Shown here piece by piece: positions 1 through 9,363 of a stretch of DNA of 64,000 nt (position 1 is its first letter; each line of letters opens with the position of its first letter). This DNA is from a bacterium. Its GTDB lineage: Bacteria > SAR324 > XYD2-FULL-50-16. Location: positions 1 through 64,000 of the forward strand of contig JAHJRI010000189.1 in NCBI GenBank assembly GCA_018830885.1, given 5' to 3'. The position numbers were made by a program, and so were the translations under genes. The notes under the pieces were generated by a model. That model was not told where the DNA came from. It did no database searches and saw nothing but the letters and a program-made list of their open reading frames with translations.

Positions 1-345
1 ACCATAGATTGTGTCACTGGCAACAATATGGTCCCCTACATGGCATATTTGCAGAATCGCACAGGCGATTGCCGACATGCCGCTGGCAGAACAGACAGCC
101 GCTTCCGTATTTTCAATCGCTGCCAGCTCTCTGGCCAATGTGTCAACCGTGGGATTGAAGTGACGGCTGTAAAGAAAATAACCGCCTTTTTCCGGTCCTC
201 TTACCCCTTTGAATATATCGGGCATAACGCCAGGATCCATCACCGTAAAAGTTGACGATCTTGAAATCGATGGTGCAACCCCGCCATGTTCCCCAAATTC
301 CCGACGAATAGCCCAAAGTGCCTGTTCCGGATTGAATTCAGTCAT
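1..345 (-). CDS. Cys/Met metabolism PLP-dependent enzyme, N-terminal part (cut by window edge)
   Basis: Reading leftwards from ATG at 345, 115 codons stay open to the window edge. The protein starts MTEFNPEQALWAIRREFGEH and contains YSRHFNPTV followed by LAAIENTEAAVCSASGMSAI, which is the typical N-terminal cofactor-domain region of the trans-sulfuration family (cystathionine gamma-synthase/lyase, methionine gamma-lyase, O-acetylhomoserine sulfhydrylase). The PLP lysine would lie beyond the window. A purine-rich stretch (RC of ctttcctcc, giving GGAGGAAAG) lies just upstream and fits a ribosome binding site. The family assignment is secure. Which sulfur-amino-acid reaction it catalyses cannot be told from this fragment. 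Confidence 0.85.
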   Translation of the reverse strand, partial: MTEFNPEQALWAIRREFGEHGGVAPSISRSSTFTVMDPGVMPDIFKGVRGPEKGGYFLYSRHFNPTVDTLARELAAIENTEAAVCSASGMSAIACAILQICHVGDHIVASDTIYG

Positions 346-648
346 CTTTCCTCCTTCCTGACCCGTGTTTCAATCTGAAAACAAAAAAAACCGTACCAAA
401 AGCCTTCAAAGAATGCTTGTCTTTATTTTACACCAGTCGCCGTCTTCCAATCAAGAAATAACCGTCACTTATGAGTTGCATTCAGAAAGAACGGCATTTC
501 AATTCAAAGAATCATCCGGTTTAACCTTTCTTACTGGTAACGCTTTTGGAAAGCTACGAAGCGATGATACCTGGGCAGGGTCTCCCTATGAACTCACGAT
601 TATCGATTTAAACAGCCAGGTCAGGCGGGGGGTGGGGTGGCGGAAAAC
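346..648. other. Intergenic, no supported gene
   Basis: This stretch separates the PLP enzyme from the tRNA terminator. A 98-codon plus-strand frame (365-661) crosses it, but it lacks a Shine-Dalgarno sequence, has no recognisable domain and runs into the terminator hairpin, so I do not call it. Confidence 0.5.
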
Positions 649-686
649 AAAAAAGGCTTGAACCGTTACCGGCTCAAGCCTTTTTT
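649..686 (-). terminator. Rho-independent terminator of the initiator tRNA gene
   Basis: A perfect 13-bp inverted repeat (649-661 with 674-686) has six A on one side and six T on the other, with GGCTTG/CAAGCC in the stem and a 12-nt loop. It begins 5 nt beyond the 3' end of the tRNA on the minus strand. The A/T tracts make it potentially bidirectional, but the only adjacent transcript seen is the tRNA. Confidence 0.85.
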
Positions 687-691
687 GTTTG

Positions 692-768
<77 letters not shown>

Positions 769-1204
769 GCGTTTGTTCTGAGGTTGTCTCTTTATTAAGT
801 TTTAAGCTTATACACCCAGCTTACCCTTTGTCAACCAGGAAGTACATTAAAATCTTATGACAATCTGTTTTGTTTTTATGATGCTGTTATCGTGATGGTT
901 ATATAATCAACTCAAGCCAGGACGTTCTCTGTCTTTTTCGCGACAACAGCGGCTTTTCTCTTTCCACACTTAATTTATTCATGTTACTAAGAAAGGAAAA
1001 CTCGTCTCAGACCCGGACATTGTAGCGCATCTTTTATGAAACATACAGTAACTCTGGCATATTCCGCTCATTATCCCTTTAAGCCCATAGCTGACCGGGA
1101 TAAAGGGACCTGCATGGAATATCACCTCGTACTACTGTTACGTGGTTAATTGGCACTCTTTATCACAGGTTTCCACCCACTATTCATCGAAAAAGGAAAA
1201 AGAT
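769..1204. other. Intergenic: tRNA promoter plus long structured gdh leader
   Basis: Besides the tRNA promoter there is an AT-rich block with TATAAT at 902-907 (no convincing -35) that could serve the glutamate dehydrogenase gene. Further down is a nested hairpin: 1059-1065 (ATATTCC) pairs with 1116-1122, and inside it 1074-1081 (TCCCTTTA) pairs with 1101-1108. This would give gdh an unusually long leader. No open frame here is convincing. Confidence 0.4.
807..834 (-). promoter_or_regulatory. Sigma70-type promoter of the initiator tRNA
   Basis: On the minus strand there is TTGACA (829-834), a 16-bp spacer and TATAAG (807-812), about 40 nt upstream of the tRNA 5' end. The -35 matches the consensus exactly and the -10 differs in one position. 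Confidence 0.75.
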
Positions 1205-4200
1205 ATGGAAAAACCACAACATATCCTGTCTATCAGCCGGCAAAAAGAGGAGCTGTTGCGAACCAGGGTCCATGAAATCAACACCCACGTTAAGAATGAT
1301 CCATCCGTCGCGAACAAACGAGCGATGTCGAAGTTTGTGGAGATTCTCTGCCCCAAGCTGCCCATTGAAATTCTAAAAAATACCCAAACCGACCAGCTGT
1401 ACAGTTTCCTGAGGCAACGTTACCAATTCGTGGAAGCGTCGTTTACCGAAAAGGTGATGGTCAGCGTTTCTCCCTATGCCATTGAAAACACGGATAATGG
1501 ACACACCACCTCTGTTATTCTCGACCTGATTCTGAAAGATCGCCATTTTATTGTCGACAGTCTTGTTGAGTATATTCACAGCAAAAAGCATCGTCTATCC
1601 CTGATCGCTTATCCGGTCATCAATATCAGGCAGACGGAGGATAACAAGCTCTCGGAAATAGACAAAATATCAGATGACACAGCCAACAACTACGTTTTCT
1701 GCTGCTGTATCATTGAAAATTTCAATATGAATGAACAGTCGGTTCTGAAGGAGGAAGTCCTGTCTGTTCTGCAGATGCTGCGCAGTGTTACTGATGACTT
1801 TGCTGCGATGACGGATGTTGTGGAATCATACTCCTATAAAGATAAGAAGGATCAAACAGAGTCATTGATGGAGAGTGAGAGACGTCGGCTTTTTAACTGG
1901 TTCAATGAAGGGAACGTCATCCTGCTCGGATCTGGTGAACTGGATCGGGAAGACATTTCTGAAACCCTGTCCTGGGATCAGATTATGAATCCTCTGGGAT
2001 ATATACGCAGGAAAAAAGAGATCAATGATACGCATCTGCCAGCTGAGATCGGTCGGTTGGGCAGTTTCTTTCTTGAATCCGGGCTGAACATCAATACCAT
2101 TGAACTCAACGAATTTTCGATGGTTCATCGCCGTGAGCGTATTCAACTGGTTTTCCGTCGCAAAAGGGACCCGAATGTCAATGTGAAAATTGTGTTTCTC
2201 TACATTCTGTTTACCAACAAATCCTACAAAGCGGCTGCCATGGCGATTCCCCTTGCCCGGTTGAAGGTGAATGCCATTATGGAGAATGCCATTGATGGGG
2301 AAGTTCTTGAAGAAAGACATGGGCATCAGTACAAGATCGCCCATGATTTTTTCAATATGATCCCGAAAAGCGAGCTTTTTCGGCTCGACCGGAACGAGTT
2401 GTCCGCGCTGTTCCAGCAGTTTATGTACTTCGGCGATTTTCAGAGAACAAAGCTCAGTATTTTCACACAACCGTCCAGACGATATGCCCGCCTGACCTTC
2501 TGTTTGCCCAGCAATCGGTTCAGCGAAGAGCTTTTCGTTAAGATCGACCAACTTCTTGGTCAGCGGCTGACGCACAGCTCAGAAATCAAGTACTGGTTTT
2601 CCCTGGGAAGAAATGCCTACTCCCATCATATCTTCTGGTTTCCCCAAAACCACCCGCAGTTGGAAGGGATTGAACTGGATGCCATAGAAAAGGAAGTCGC
2701 CAGTTTGACACTGGGGTGGGAAGAAGACTTTCAGGCTCAGTTGGGTATGTTACCCCCCGAGCAGCGAAAAAATCTGCCGATCAAATACGCCAACGTATTT
2801 CAAAGCTTCTACCAGGCACTATATACCCCCCAGGATGCGATTAAGGATATCCAGTTTATAGAAAAATTACTTGCCACGAACAGGGAGCAGGTCGATCTGA
2901 GAACGGACAGCAGAACCGGGGAATCGCAGGTCTATTTCTTTTCTAAAAAGCTATATCATCTCACTGAAATCATGCCCCATCTGCAGAACCTGTCATTGAT
3001 CGTCATTGATGAAAATACCTATAAACTGAAAGTTCAATCCGATGAGTTGTATATCTATACCTACTATGTTAAATCCCTGAAGGATCAGGAATCCAAATTC
3101 GAAAATTTTAATTTGAATTTCTGTGAGCTCCTGCTCGCTGTTCTGGAAGACACCACTGAAAATGATGTTCTCAATGGCCTCCTGCTGTCTGCTGGCCTGA
3201 ATCGCCAGGAGATCAACCTGTTCATTCTCTATCGTAACTATTACTGGCAGATCGGTGCTCCCTATCTTCCTGTCAATCAGAGCTTTCTCAAGAACCCGGC
3301 AGTGATCGACGCCTTAAAAAATCTGTTTACCGCAAAATTCAGTCCATCAGCTGATATCCGACCCTTATCCCGTGATGAGCTAGAACCATATGAAAATGCG
3401 GCCCTAAAAGCAATTGAACAGGTGAAAACGGTTGCAGAGGACATTATCTTCAAAACCATCTTTAATCTGATCCAGGCAACCATCCGGACAAACTATTTCG
3501 ATATTGATGAATACTCAGCGATGGCGGTTAAGATTGAAAGCGCCAAAGTAAACCGGATGCCATCACCCAAACCACTGTATGAAATCTATGTGCATGGAAC
3601 CCATCTGGAAGGTATTCATCTCAGGGGAGCCATGATTGCGAGAGGTGGTTTACGCCATTCCGATCGTCCATCCGATTTCCGCTCAGAGGTTCTGGGGCTG
3701 ATGCATACACAGATGCTGAAGAATGTTGTCATTGTTCCAGAAGGATCGAAAGGCGGGTTCATCACCAAACGACATGTTCAAACCCGGGAAGACCGGATCG
3801 AGGAGGTTAAAACCCAATACAAAAGATATATTAATTCACTGCTGTCATTAACCGACAATATTGTTGCCGAAAAGGTGGTCCCAGCCAGAAACATTGTCCG
3901 TTACGATGGTGATGATCCCTATCTGGTTGTCGCAGCTGATAAAGGGACTGCCGCACTTTCTGATACAGCCAATGAAATCAGTTATCAAAGGGGATTCTGG
4001 CTGAAGGATGCGTTCGCTTCGGGCGGTAAACACGGGTATGACCACAAGGGGATGGCGATTACTGCCCGTGGCGCCTGGGAAGGTGTTAAACTGCACTTTC
4101 TGCAGGAAGGCAAAGATATACAGAAGACTGAATTTACAGTCATTGGCATTGGTGATATGAGCGGGGATGTTTTTGGGAACGGTATGCTGCTCAGCCGTTT

Positions 4201-6031
4201 TATCTGTTTAATCGGGGCTTTTAATCATATTTATATCATGGTTGATCCGGATCCGGATCCGGAAAAATCGTATCAAGAACGGCAGCGGCTTTTCAACACG
4301 CCCGGATCCAACTGGATGGATTACAATGCTGCATATCTCAGCCCCGGTGGCGGTGTTTTTGACCGGTTTGCAAAGTCGATTCCCCTAACACCTGAGATAA
4401 AAAAACGGGTTGGCACAACCGCCGATTCCGTTTCCGGCGAAGAGCTGATTAGACTTCTTCTTAAATGCAATGTTGACCTGCTCTGGAACGGGGGAATCGG
4501 AACCTATATCAAATCTCACAAGGAAACCCACAGCCAGGTTGGCGACGCAACCAACGATGCCGTCCGAATTGATGCCAGGGATCTGCGTGTCAAGGTCATC
4601 GGAGAGGGAGGAAACCTTGGGCTGACCCAGCTGGCCAGACAGGATGCGGCTGTTGCTGGCGTCAGACTGAATACCGATGCCATCGACAATTCCGGTGGTG
4701 TGGATACCTCTGATCATGAAGTCAATATGAAAATCCTGATGGATTATCTGCTCAGTTCCGGCCAGATACCTTCTCTGGAGGCGCGCAATCAACTTCTGGA
4801 GGATCTGACCGACGATGTGGCAGAACTGGTTCTGCAGGATAACAGGGCTCAGGGGCAAATTATCAGCATGGACAATGCCCGTTCCAAAAAAGACATCAAC
4901 CCGATCCTGGATGTGATCAACTTGCTGACCCGCAAAAAATACCTGGACCCCAACAAGGATATTCTCTCCTCCAAAGAACAGTTGGAGGAATATTTCACCA
5001 ACGGCATCGGTATTCCTCGACCGGATCTTGCTATTCTGTTGAGCTACACCAAAATGCACTTCTATAAGGAGTTGATCAATTCCGACGCACTGAACAATCC
5101 CCTGCTGAACGATGTTTATTACAGCTACTTTCCCCAGCGCCTGCGGGAGGATTATGATATCACGCAATATGGACATCCCCTTAAAAAGGAGATCATCGGA
5201 ACGGTGTTGGTGAACAAAACCATCAATCAGGCTGGAATCACGCTGTTACCGGATATCCTAGCCATCGTAGACGTCAGCCCGGTAGACATCATCGTCGGGT
5301 ATACCATTCTGAATCGGGTTTTCAACCTGGATTCATTGAGAGACAGGGTCAGGGATGAACTGCAGATTACCAGTATCAATTCTGCTTATACATTACTGAT
5401 CAATATAGAGAAATTTATCTATAATGTCTTGATCTGGAAACTGATCTGTTATGCCCCCAACGAAATTCAATTTTCAATGATTCAGGATTTTGAAGAGATG
5501 GTAAAAGAGTATCAGGACAAATTCGAACAATCCATGGACCCCGAGGAGTCCCGTCATATTCAAAACACCTGTGAAAATCTGATGACCCTGGGCATATCCC
5601 CTGAGCTTGCCAGAGACCTGAGCCGGGGTGAATTTTTACGTAACAGCATGGAGGTGATTGATCTGGTAAAAAAATGCGGTATCTCCCTGGAAAACTCAAT
5701 AACACTCTCTCAGGGAATTGATTCCCTATTCCACTTTAAAAAACTGAATAGCCGGCTGATGCACCTTGAACTGGAATCTCCCTGGGGCAAAAAACACAGG
5801 AGTCTTCTTTTGAAGCAACTCCACCAGCTAAAACATGCTGTTTCAAAAAAGATTCTGAACGACTATGCAACCGTTACAGACTTTGAAGACAAGCTCAATC
5901 AATTCAGGCTGCAAAAGAAAGAAGCGTTTAAGAGTTACCAGATCGATTACAACAATCTCTTAAGTGCTGATTCTTTCGAGATGTGTGGCGTTGCCATCCT
6001 TTTTGATAAAATCACCCACATACTGAAATAG
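1205..6031 (+). CDS. gdh2: NAD-specific glutamate dehydrogenase, large (about 180 kDa) type
   Basis: It oxidatively deaminates glutamate to 2-oxoglutarate and ammonium with NAD, a catabolic, cytosolic role. At 1608 aa it has the usual length of the large bacterial NAD-GDH family. A long N-terminal regulatory half is followed by the catalytic part, with GGLRHSDRPSDFRSEVLG near residue 813, VPEGSKGGF near 847, the ADKGTAALSD and FASGGKHGYDHKGM blocks, and the dinucleotide-binding GIGDMSGDVFGNG near 980. I chose the ATG at 1205, behind a purine-rich AAAGGAAAAAG, over an in-frame GTG at 1142 that adds 21 residues without any SD. A small membrane-protein gene follows 6 nt after the stop. No frameshift or missing motif was seen. 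Confidence 0.95.
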   Translation: MEKPQHILSISRQKEELLRTRVHEINTHVKNDPSVANKRAMSKFVEILCPKLPIEILKNTQTDQLYSFLRQRYQFVEASFTEKVMVSVSPYAIENTDNGHTTSVILDLILKDRHFIVDSLVEYIHSKKHRLSLIAYPVINIRQTEDNKLSEIDKISDDTANNYVFCCCIIENFNMNEQSVLKEEVLSVLQMLRSVTDDFAAMTDVVESYSYKDKKDQTESLMESERRRLFNWFNEGNVILLGSGELDREDISETLSWDQIMNPLGYIRRKKEINDTHLPAEIGRLGSFFLESGLNINTIELNEFSMVHRRERIQLVFRRKRDPNVNVKIVFLYILFTNKSYKAAAMAIPLARLKVNAIMENAIDGEVLEERHGHQYKIAHDFFNMIPKSELFRLDRNELSALFQQFMYFGDFQRTKLSIFTQPSRRYARLTFCLPSNRFSEELFVKIDQLLGQRLTHSSEIKYWFSLGRNAYSHHIFWFPQNHPQLEGIELDAIEKEVASLTLGWEEDFQAQLGMLPPEQRKNLPIKYANVFQSFYQALYTPQDAIKDIQFIEKLLATNREQVDLRTDSRTGESQVYFFSKKLYHLTEIMPHLQNLSLIVIDENTYKLKVQSDELYIYTYYVKSLKDQESKFENFNLNFCELLLAVLEDTTENDVLNGLLLSAGLNRQEINLFILYRNYYWQIGAPYLPVNQSFLKNPAVIDALKNLFTAKFSPSADIRPLSRDELEPYENAALKAIEQVKTVAEDIIFKTIFNLIQATIRTNYFDIDEYSAMAVKIESAKVNRMPSPKPLYEIYVHGTHLEGIHLRGAMIARGGLRHSDRPSDFRSEVLGLMHTQMLKNVVIVPEGSKGGFITKRHVQTREDRIEEVKTQYKRYINSLLSLTDNIVAEKVVPARNIVRYDGDDPYLVVAADKGTAALSDTANEISYQRGFWLKDAFASGGKHGYDHKGMAITARGAWEGVKLHFLQEGKDIQKTEFTVIGIGDMSGDVFGNGMLLSRFICLIGAFNHIYIMVDPDPDPEKSYQERQRLFNTPGSNWMDYNAAYLSPGGGVFDRFAKSIPLTPEIKKRVGTTADSVSGEELIRLLLKCNVDLLWNGGIGTYIKSHKETHSQVGDATNDAVRIDARDLRVKVIGEGGNLGLTQLARQDAAVAGVRLNTDAIDNSGGVDTSDHEVNMKILMDYLLSSGQIPSLEARNQLLEDLTDDVAELVLQDNRAQGQIISMDNARSKKDINPILDVINLLTRKKYLDPNKDILSSKEQLEEYFTNGIGIPRPDLAILLSYTKMHFYKELINSDALNNPLLNDVYYSYFPQRLREDYDITQYGHPLKKEIIGTVLVNKTINQAGITLLPDILAIVDVSPVDIIVGYTILNRVFNLDSLRDRVRDELQITSINSAYTLLINIEKFIYNVLIWKLICYAPNEIQFSMIQDFEEMVKEYQDKFEQSMDPEESRHIQNTCENLMTLGISPELARDLSRGEFLRNSMEVIDLVKKCGISLENSITLSQGIDSLFHFKKLNSRLMHLELESPWGKKHRSLLLKQLHQLKHAVSKKILNDYATVTDFEDKLNQFRLQKKEAFKSYQIDYNNLLSADSFEMCGVAILFDKITHILK

Positions 6032-6037
6032 AATCAT

Positions 6038-6445
6038 ATGAGCATGTTTCGTTTTGTTTTTCCTGAAGATAGTCGCCATTTTCCGGGGAAGCGCTGGCTG
6101 AGCGTGATTGTTCGCAGTTTTCACCTGTGTTTTGCCAGCGCCTATGCCGGAGGCTTTCTTTTTGATATCCCTTATGAACAGCTACGATTGGCTTACATTG
6201 GGACAGCCGTCACAGGTCTGCTGATGATCTTGATGGACTTGATATCCAATGGGGTCTGGCTGATTCAGAACCGTGGCTGGATGATCATTCTAAAGATAGT
6301 GTTGCTGGGACAGCTGGCTTTGATTGATCCCTATCAGAAATGGGGTATTTTTTCCGTCATCCTGCTCTCTGGTATCGTTTCCCATGGGACATCGGGTTTC
6401 CGCTATTACTCCATTATTCACCGCCGTATGATAGAGAAACTTTAG
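6038..6445 (+). CDS. Small membrane protein downstream of gdh
   Basis: The 135-aa protein shows four hydrophobic segments at about residues 22-42, 50-70, 82-96 and 102-118 and a basic C-terminus (IIHRRMIEKL). It starts 6 nt after the glutamate dehydrogenase stop, so the two are probably co-transcribed. An in-frame ATG at 6044 is an equally possible start, and neither has a clear SD. I do not recognise the family. Its position suggests a role linked to amino-acid catabolism, but that is only inference. Confidence 0.7.
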   Translation: MSMFRFVFPEDSRHFPGKRWLSVIVRSFHLCFASAYAGGFLFDIPYEQLRLAYIGTAVTGLLMILMDLISNGVWLIQNRGWMIILKIVLLGQLALIDPYQKWGIFSVILLSGIVSHGTSGFRYYSIIHRRMIEKL

Positions 6446-6703
6446 GATTTCGCTTTTCCGATCCTGATTTCCATGGCATCCCATGCGTTCCTGGAGGGAA
6501 CCCATTGGCGCATTCATGGGTCGGTATATCGAGGCGGGAAGATTGTCTGACCATGTTGTAGCCAGTCACTGTCACAAGAGGATTGTTGACCGGTACTGAC
6601 GATCCAACAAGGGATCGATCAAGCAGATGAAAGCAAGCTGAGATGCAGCGTGATCACGCCGACAAAGAAACATGCTGAACAGTAGCAATATAAAAAAAAT
6701 AGG

Positions 6704-6848
6704 TAACTATTCACCTGTATACGCCCCAAATGTATTGTGTTTCAAGAAACGCATGAATCCTCCTGGAGCTCCTGGAAGCCATCCATGGCTTCCAGGGTTC
6801 TTGAAACACAATACCTTCGGGCTGAGCGAAAATTGAACTGAATAGATA
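6704..6848. repeat. Long-armed palindromic element, copy 1
   Basis: The inner arms 6732-6748 and 6798-6814 are a perfect 17-bp inverted repeat. Between them is a centre with AAACGCATGAATCC, the palindrome GGAGCTCC and a second hairpin (CCTGGAAGCCAT and its complement). Weaker complementarity continues outward to TAACTATTCA near 6704 and TGAATAGATA ending at 6848. The centre is shared with the elements at 14.3 kb and 27.0 kb, while the arms differ but remain self-complementary. No coding frame inside is convincing. Confidence 0.8.
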
Positions 6849-6868
6849 CAAAAATAGATACGAATAAC

Positions 6869-7195
6869 ATGATCGAGCTTACAATTCATATGAATTCGGA
6901 CATTGTCGAGGTCCTTGAATGGAAATGCTGTAACATTTCCGGACTCAATCTCGAGCTGATCTTTCATAATGTGGGAAAAGAGACTGTGCCTGTTCCAGAC
7001 AGCTTTTTTCTGGAAAACAGTGAAGGCAGAGAATATTTCTCCAATATTTATCCTCCCTGGCCTCAAAAAATCCTGCCCCGTGATTATGCATCGATTTACT
7101 GCAATATGGATGATGAAACATGGCAAAAGTATCAGTCGTTGATCATCAAGGATGAAAAAGGGATTGAAAGCAGCTTTCCAATCAATCACAGATAA
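6869..7195 (+). CDS. Small hypothetical protein
   Basis: This is a 108-aa soluble protein with alternating hydrophobic pattern typical of beta structure (for example LNLELIFHNVGKETVPVPDS) and no signal peptide. An internal ATG at 6890 (MNSDIVEVLEW) is an alternative start. It lies between palindromic element copy 1 and the Lrp-like gene, 44 nt upstream of the latter and on the same strand. I do not recognise the family. A longer frame on the opposite strand (6707-7189) runs through the palindrome and looks like a shadow. Confidence 0.55.
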   Translation: MIELTIHMNSDIVEVLEWKCCNISGLNLELIFHNVGKETVPVPDSFFLENSEGREYFSNIYPPWPQKILPRDYASIYCNMDDETWQKYQSLIIKDEKGIESSFPINHR

Positions 7196-7239
7196 AAAAA
7201 ACCAACTTAAAGCAGCATTATATTATATTTGGAGCAGAA

Positions 7240-7521
7240 ATGGTCACAGCAATTATTTTACTAAATGTGGAACGGAATGAAATCAGGCATGTCGCGGAAA
7301 AACTGGTTGATATCGATGGTGTTTCGGAAGTGTATTCGGTCACTGGCAGATTCGACCTGGTGGCCATTATCCGCGTTAAAAAAGATGATGATCTTGCAGA
7401 CCTGGTGACAGAAGAGATGACAAAGATTAATGGGATCCTTGGTACGGAGACGATGATCGCCTTTCGGGCCTATTCACGACACGACCTGGACCGAATGTTT
7501 GCCATCGGGTTTGAAAAATAA
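7240..7521 (+). CDS. Stand-alone Lrp/AsnC ligand-binding (RAM/ACT-like) domain protein
   Basis: At 93 aa this protein is only the effector-binding half of an Lrp/AsnC regulator, with no helix-turn-helix. The pattern is ILLNVE..., VDIDGVSEVYSVTGRFDLVAI and a terminal FRAYSRHDLDRMFAIG. The V-x-G-x-x-D-L-V motif is characteristic of the RAM domain. Such single-domain proteins are known to form oligomers and bind amino acids, and may modulate full-length Lrp proteins. AAATGG sits at the start, with GGAGCAGA 5 nt upstream serving as the SD. The amino acid bound is unknown. Confidence 0.85.
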   Translation: MVTAIILLNVERNEIRHVAEKLVDIDGVSEVYSVTGRFDLVAIIRVKKDDDLADLVTEEMTKINGILGTETMIAFRAYSRHDLDRMFAIGFEK

Positions 7522-7538
7522 CGGCATACCGGATCCGG

Positions 7539-8114
7539 TCAGATAGATCCCTTTTCCGCAAATGCGTTCAACACCAGCCAGGTTTTAACATCGATTTTTG
7601 CCGCGTCCCGGTTGCACAGCATCTCCGCTTCAGCCGGAGAAACCATCAACGTGCGGATGTCTTCGGATCCTTCATTTTTTGATCTTGAAGGTTCTCCCGT
7701 ACATTCGACATACACCATCACCACCGATTCATCAGTCATACCGGACGTCGAATAGACCGGGGGGCTCGTTTTCAGAAATCCTGACACATCCAGTCCAGTT
7801 TCTTCACTGAGTTCCCTGACCGCGGCTTCCTGAATTGTCTCACCCTCGTCCACCAATCCTGCTGGAAATCCAAATTGATAGCCCCCCAAAGGTACCCTGA
7901 ACTCTTCAATGACCACCAGCTTTTTGTAGACAGTATGATATGGGACAATGACGACAGCGTCCGGGTTTTCAAAGCTGCCAGTCACACAACGGGGTTCAGG
8001 CTGCCTTGACGCAATCTGCCAGATTTTTTTCTGTTGAAATCGATCCAGGTAGTCTATTTCGAACATATTCAAATGACGGTAGTTTGTCACTTTTCTGATA
8101 TCTTTTATTTTCAA
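7539..8114 (-). CDS. Nudix hydrolase (ADP-ribose pyrophosphatase-like)
   Basis: This is a cytosolic Nudix enzyme hydrolysing a nucleoside diphosphate linked to another moiety. The Nudix box G-x5-E-x7-REUxEExGU is complete: GLVDEGETIQEAAVRELSEE followed by TGL. The overall size (191 aa) and the GGYQFGFPAG lead-in resemble ADP-ribose/ADP-sugar pyrophosphatases. The start is decided by the SD: GAGGAG lies 7 nt before a TTG at 8114. An in-frame TTG at 8129 overlaps that SD and is unlikely. It is convergent with the Lrp-like gene and ends 17 nt from it. Confidence 0.88.
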   Translation of the reverse strand: MKIKDIRKVTNYRHLNMFEIDYLDRFQQKKIWQIASRQPEPRCVTGSFENPDAVVIVPYHTVYKKLVVIEEFRVPLGGYQFGFPAGLVDEGETIQEAAVRELSEETGLDVSGFLKTSPPVYSTSGMTDESVVMVYVECTGEPSRSKNEGSEDIRTLMVSPAEAEMLCNRDAAKIDVKTWLVLNAFAEKGSI

Positions 8115-8188
8115 AACCACACTCCTCAAACTCGAAAATCAGATTAGACGATTTGCAGCATGATAACGCCATTGCAGGCCCCTTCCGG

Positions 8189-8959
8189 TTAATTCAGGGC
8201 TGCGGCCAGAATTGCCGCCCCGATAGCCCCGTTCTCCTGGGCTGTCTGGGTAATAATCAGCTTTGTATTCAGTTTTTCCTCCAGGGCTTTGACCACACCA
8301 ATGTTTTTTGCGACACCGCCGGTCATCATGACCGGTTCAATGATACCGACCCGTCTGGCCATTGCGGACACGCGAACAGCGATGGATTCATGAATCCCGG
8401 CCATAATGTTTTCTCGGCATTCTCCTTTTGATATAAGCGAAATGACCTCTGATTCAGCAAAAACAGCACACAAGCTGCTGATTTTTGAAGGTTTTTTAGA
8501 TTTTAAAGACATCTCTCCAAAGTCGTTCAGATCAACCCCCAGCGCACGCGCCATCACTTCCAGAAATCGTCCGGTTCCTGCAGCACACTTGTCATTCATG
8601 GAAAACTCCCTTACCTTTCCATTCTCATCCAGAGACATGGCTTTGCTGTCCTGTCCTCCAATATCGATAATGGTTCTGACCCCCGGATGCAGGTAAAAAG
8701 CACCGGCACCATGACAGGTAATTTCTGTTATCGCTTTGTCCGCCAGCTTGACATTATTCCTTCCATAACCGGTGGAAACGATTTTATCGACTGCTTCCCG
8801 AGAGATCCCTGTCTCCTGGAGCAGTCCTTCTAAAACCATTTTTCCTGCAGCTTCAGAATTATAGCCGGTAAAGATGACTTTGGTATTCTTTATTTCACCA
8901 TCAATATACAGGGCTCCTTTTGCGGTAATCGATCCAATGTCAATTCCCACTGTGATCAT
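8189..8959 (-). CDS. 2-hydroxyacyl-CoA dehydratase activator ATPase (HgdC/BadF family)
   Basis: This is a homodimeric iron-sulfur ATPase that drives low-potential electron transfer to a 2-hydroxyacyl-CoA dehydratase or benzoyl-CoA-reductase-type enzyme. The 256-aa protein has the ASKHA phosphate loop GIDIGSITAKG at residues 4-14, IDIGGQDSK, the cluster cysteines in NDKCAAGTGRF and SLCAVFAESEV, and the adenosine motif MMTGGVAKN. The ATG at 8959 follows a clear SD (AGGAG); a longer frame upstream to 9031 has no support. The likely partners are the two dehydratase subunits at 20.7-23.1 kb, which carry no activator of their own nearby. Confidence 0.9.
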   Translation of the reverse strand: MITVGIDIGSITAKGALYIDGEIKNTKVIFTGYNSEAAGKMVLEGLLQETGISREAVDKIVSTGYGRNNVKLADKAITEITCHGAGAFYLHPGVRTIIDIGGQDSKAMSLDENGKVREFSMNDKCAAGTGRFLEVMARALGVDLNDFGEMSLKSKKPSKISSLCAVFAESEVISLISKGECRENIMAGIHESIAVRVSAMARRVGIIEPVMMTGGVAKNIGVVKALEEKLNTKLIITQTAQENGAIGAAILAAALN

Positions 8960-9186
8960 ACAATCTCCTGATTTAATATCCGTTCTCTCCGTACCGGACG
9001 CATTGAATACCCAGATATGATACAACGACATGCAATCCCGGGTATCTGTACAACAATCAGCATGTCGATCATTGCGAAAGGTTGTTTCGCTCTTTTTCTA
9101 ATGATTTTAGGAGGCGGTACCCTTTCAGTAAATGAGAAACTGTCCGGCTTACTATTTCGATCCATTTATATAGTTAATATTACAGT

Positions 9187-9215
9187 ATATTAGAATATAA
9201 CATGGCTTGTTTCAA
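9187..9215 (-). promoter_or_regulatory. Possible promoter for the dehydratase activator gene
   Basis: On the minus strand: TTGAAA (9210-9215), a 17-bp spacer and TAATAT (9187-9192), about 230 nt before the activator start. The rest of 8960-9363 contains no supported gene. It is the divergent control region between the activator and the thiolase. Confidence 0.35.
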
Positions 9216-9363
9216 TTGTACTTTTCAGAAGCCTCTGATACTGTGTTAAACAAAAAAAGTGAACCATGGTTCCCAGATGCCCCAGGCATAAATCCCAAAT
9301 GAAATCGGAAACAGGACATTTTCCAGGAATCCGGTTTCTCAATCAAAACTCCAGGAGAAAAAA

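Noticed and set aside
365..661. 98-codon plus-strand frame beside the tRNA
   Set aside because: No SD, no domain, and its end is formed by the tRNA terminator hairpin.
1862..5176. Several long minus-strand frames inside the glutamate dehydrogenase gene (237 and 263 codons among them)
   Set aside because: They are antisense shadows of a gene with full-length family motifs; their translations show no domain and have irregular composition.
6707..7189. 160-codon minus-strand frame overlapping the small hypothetical gene
   Set aside because: Its end is read from the palindromic element and the rest is antisense to a more protein-like plus-strand frame.
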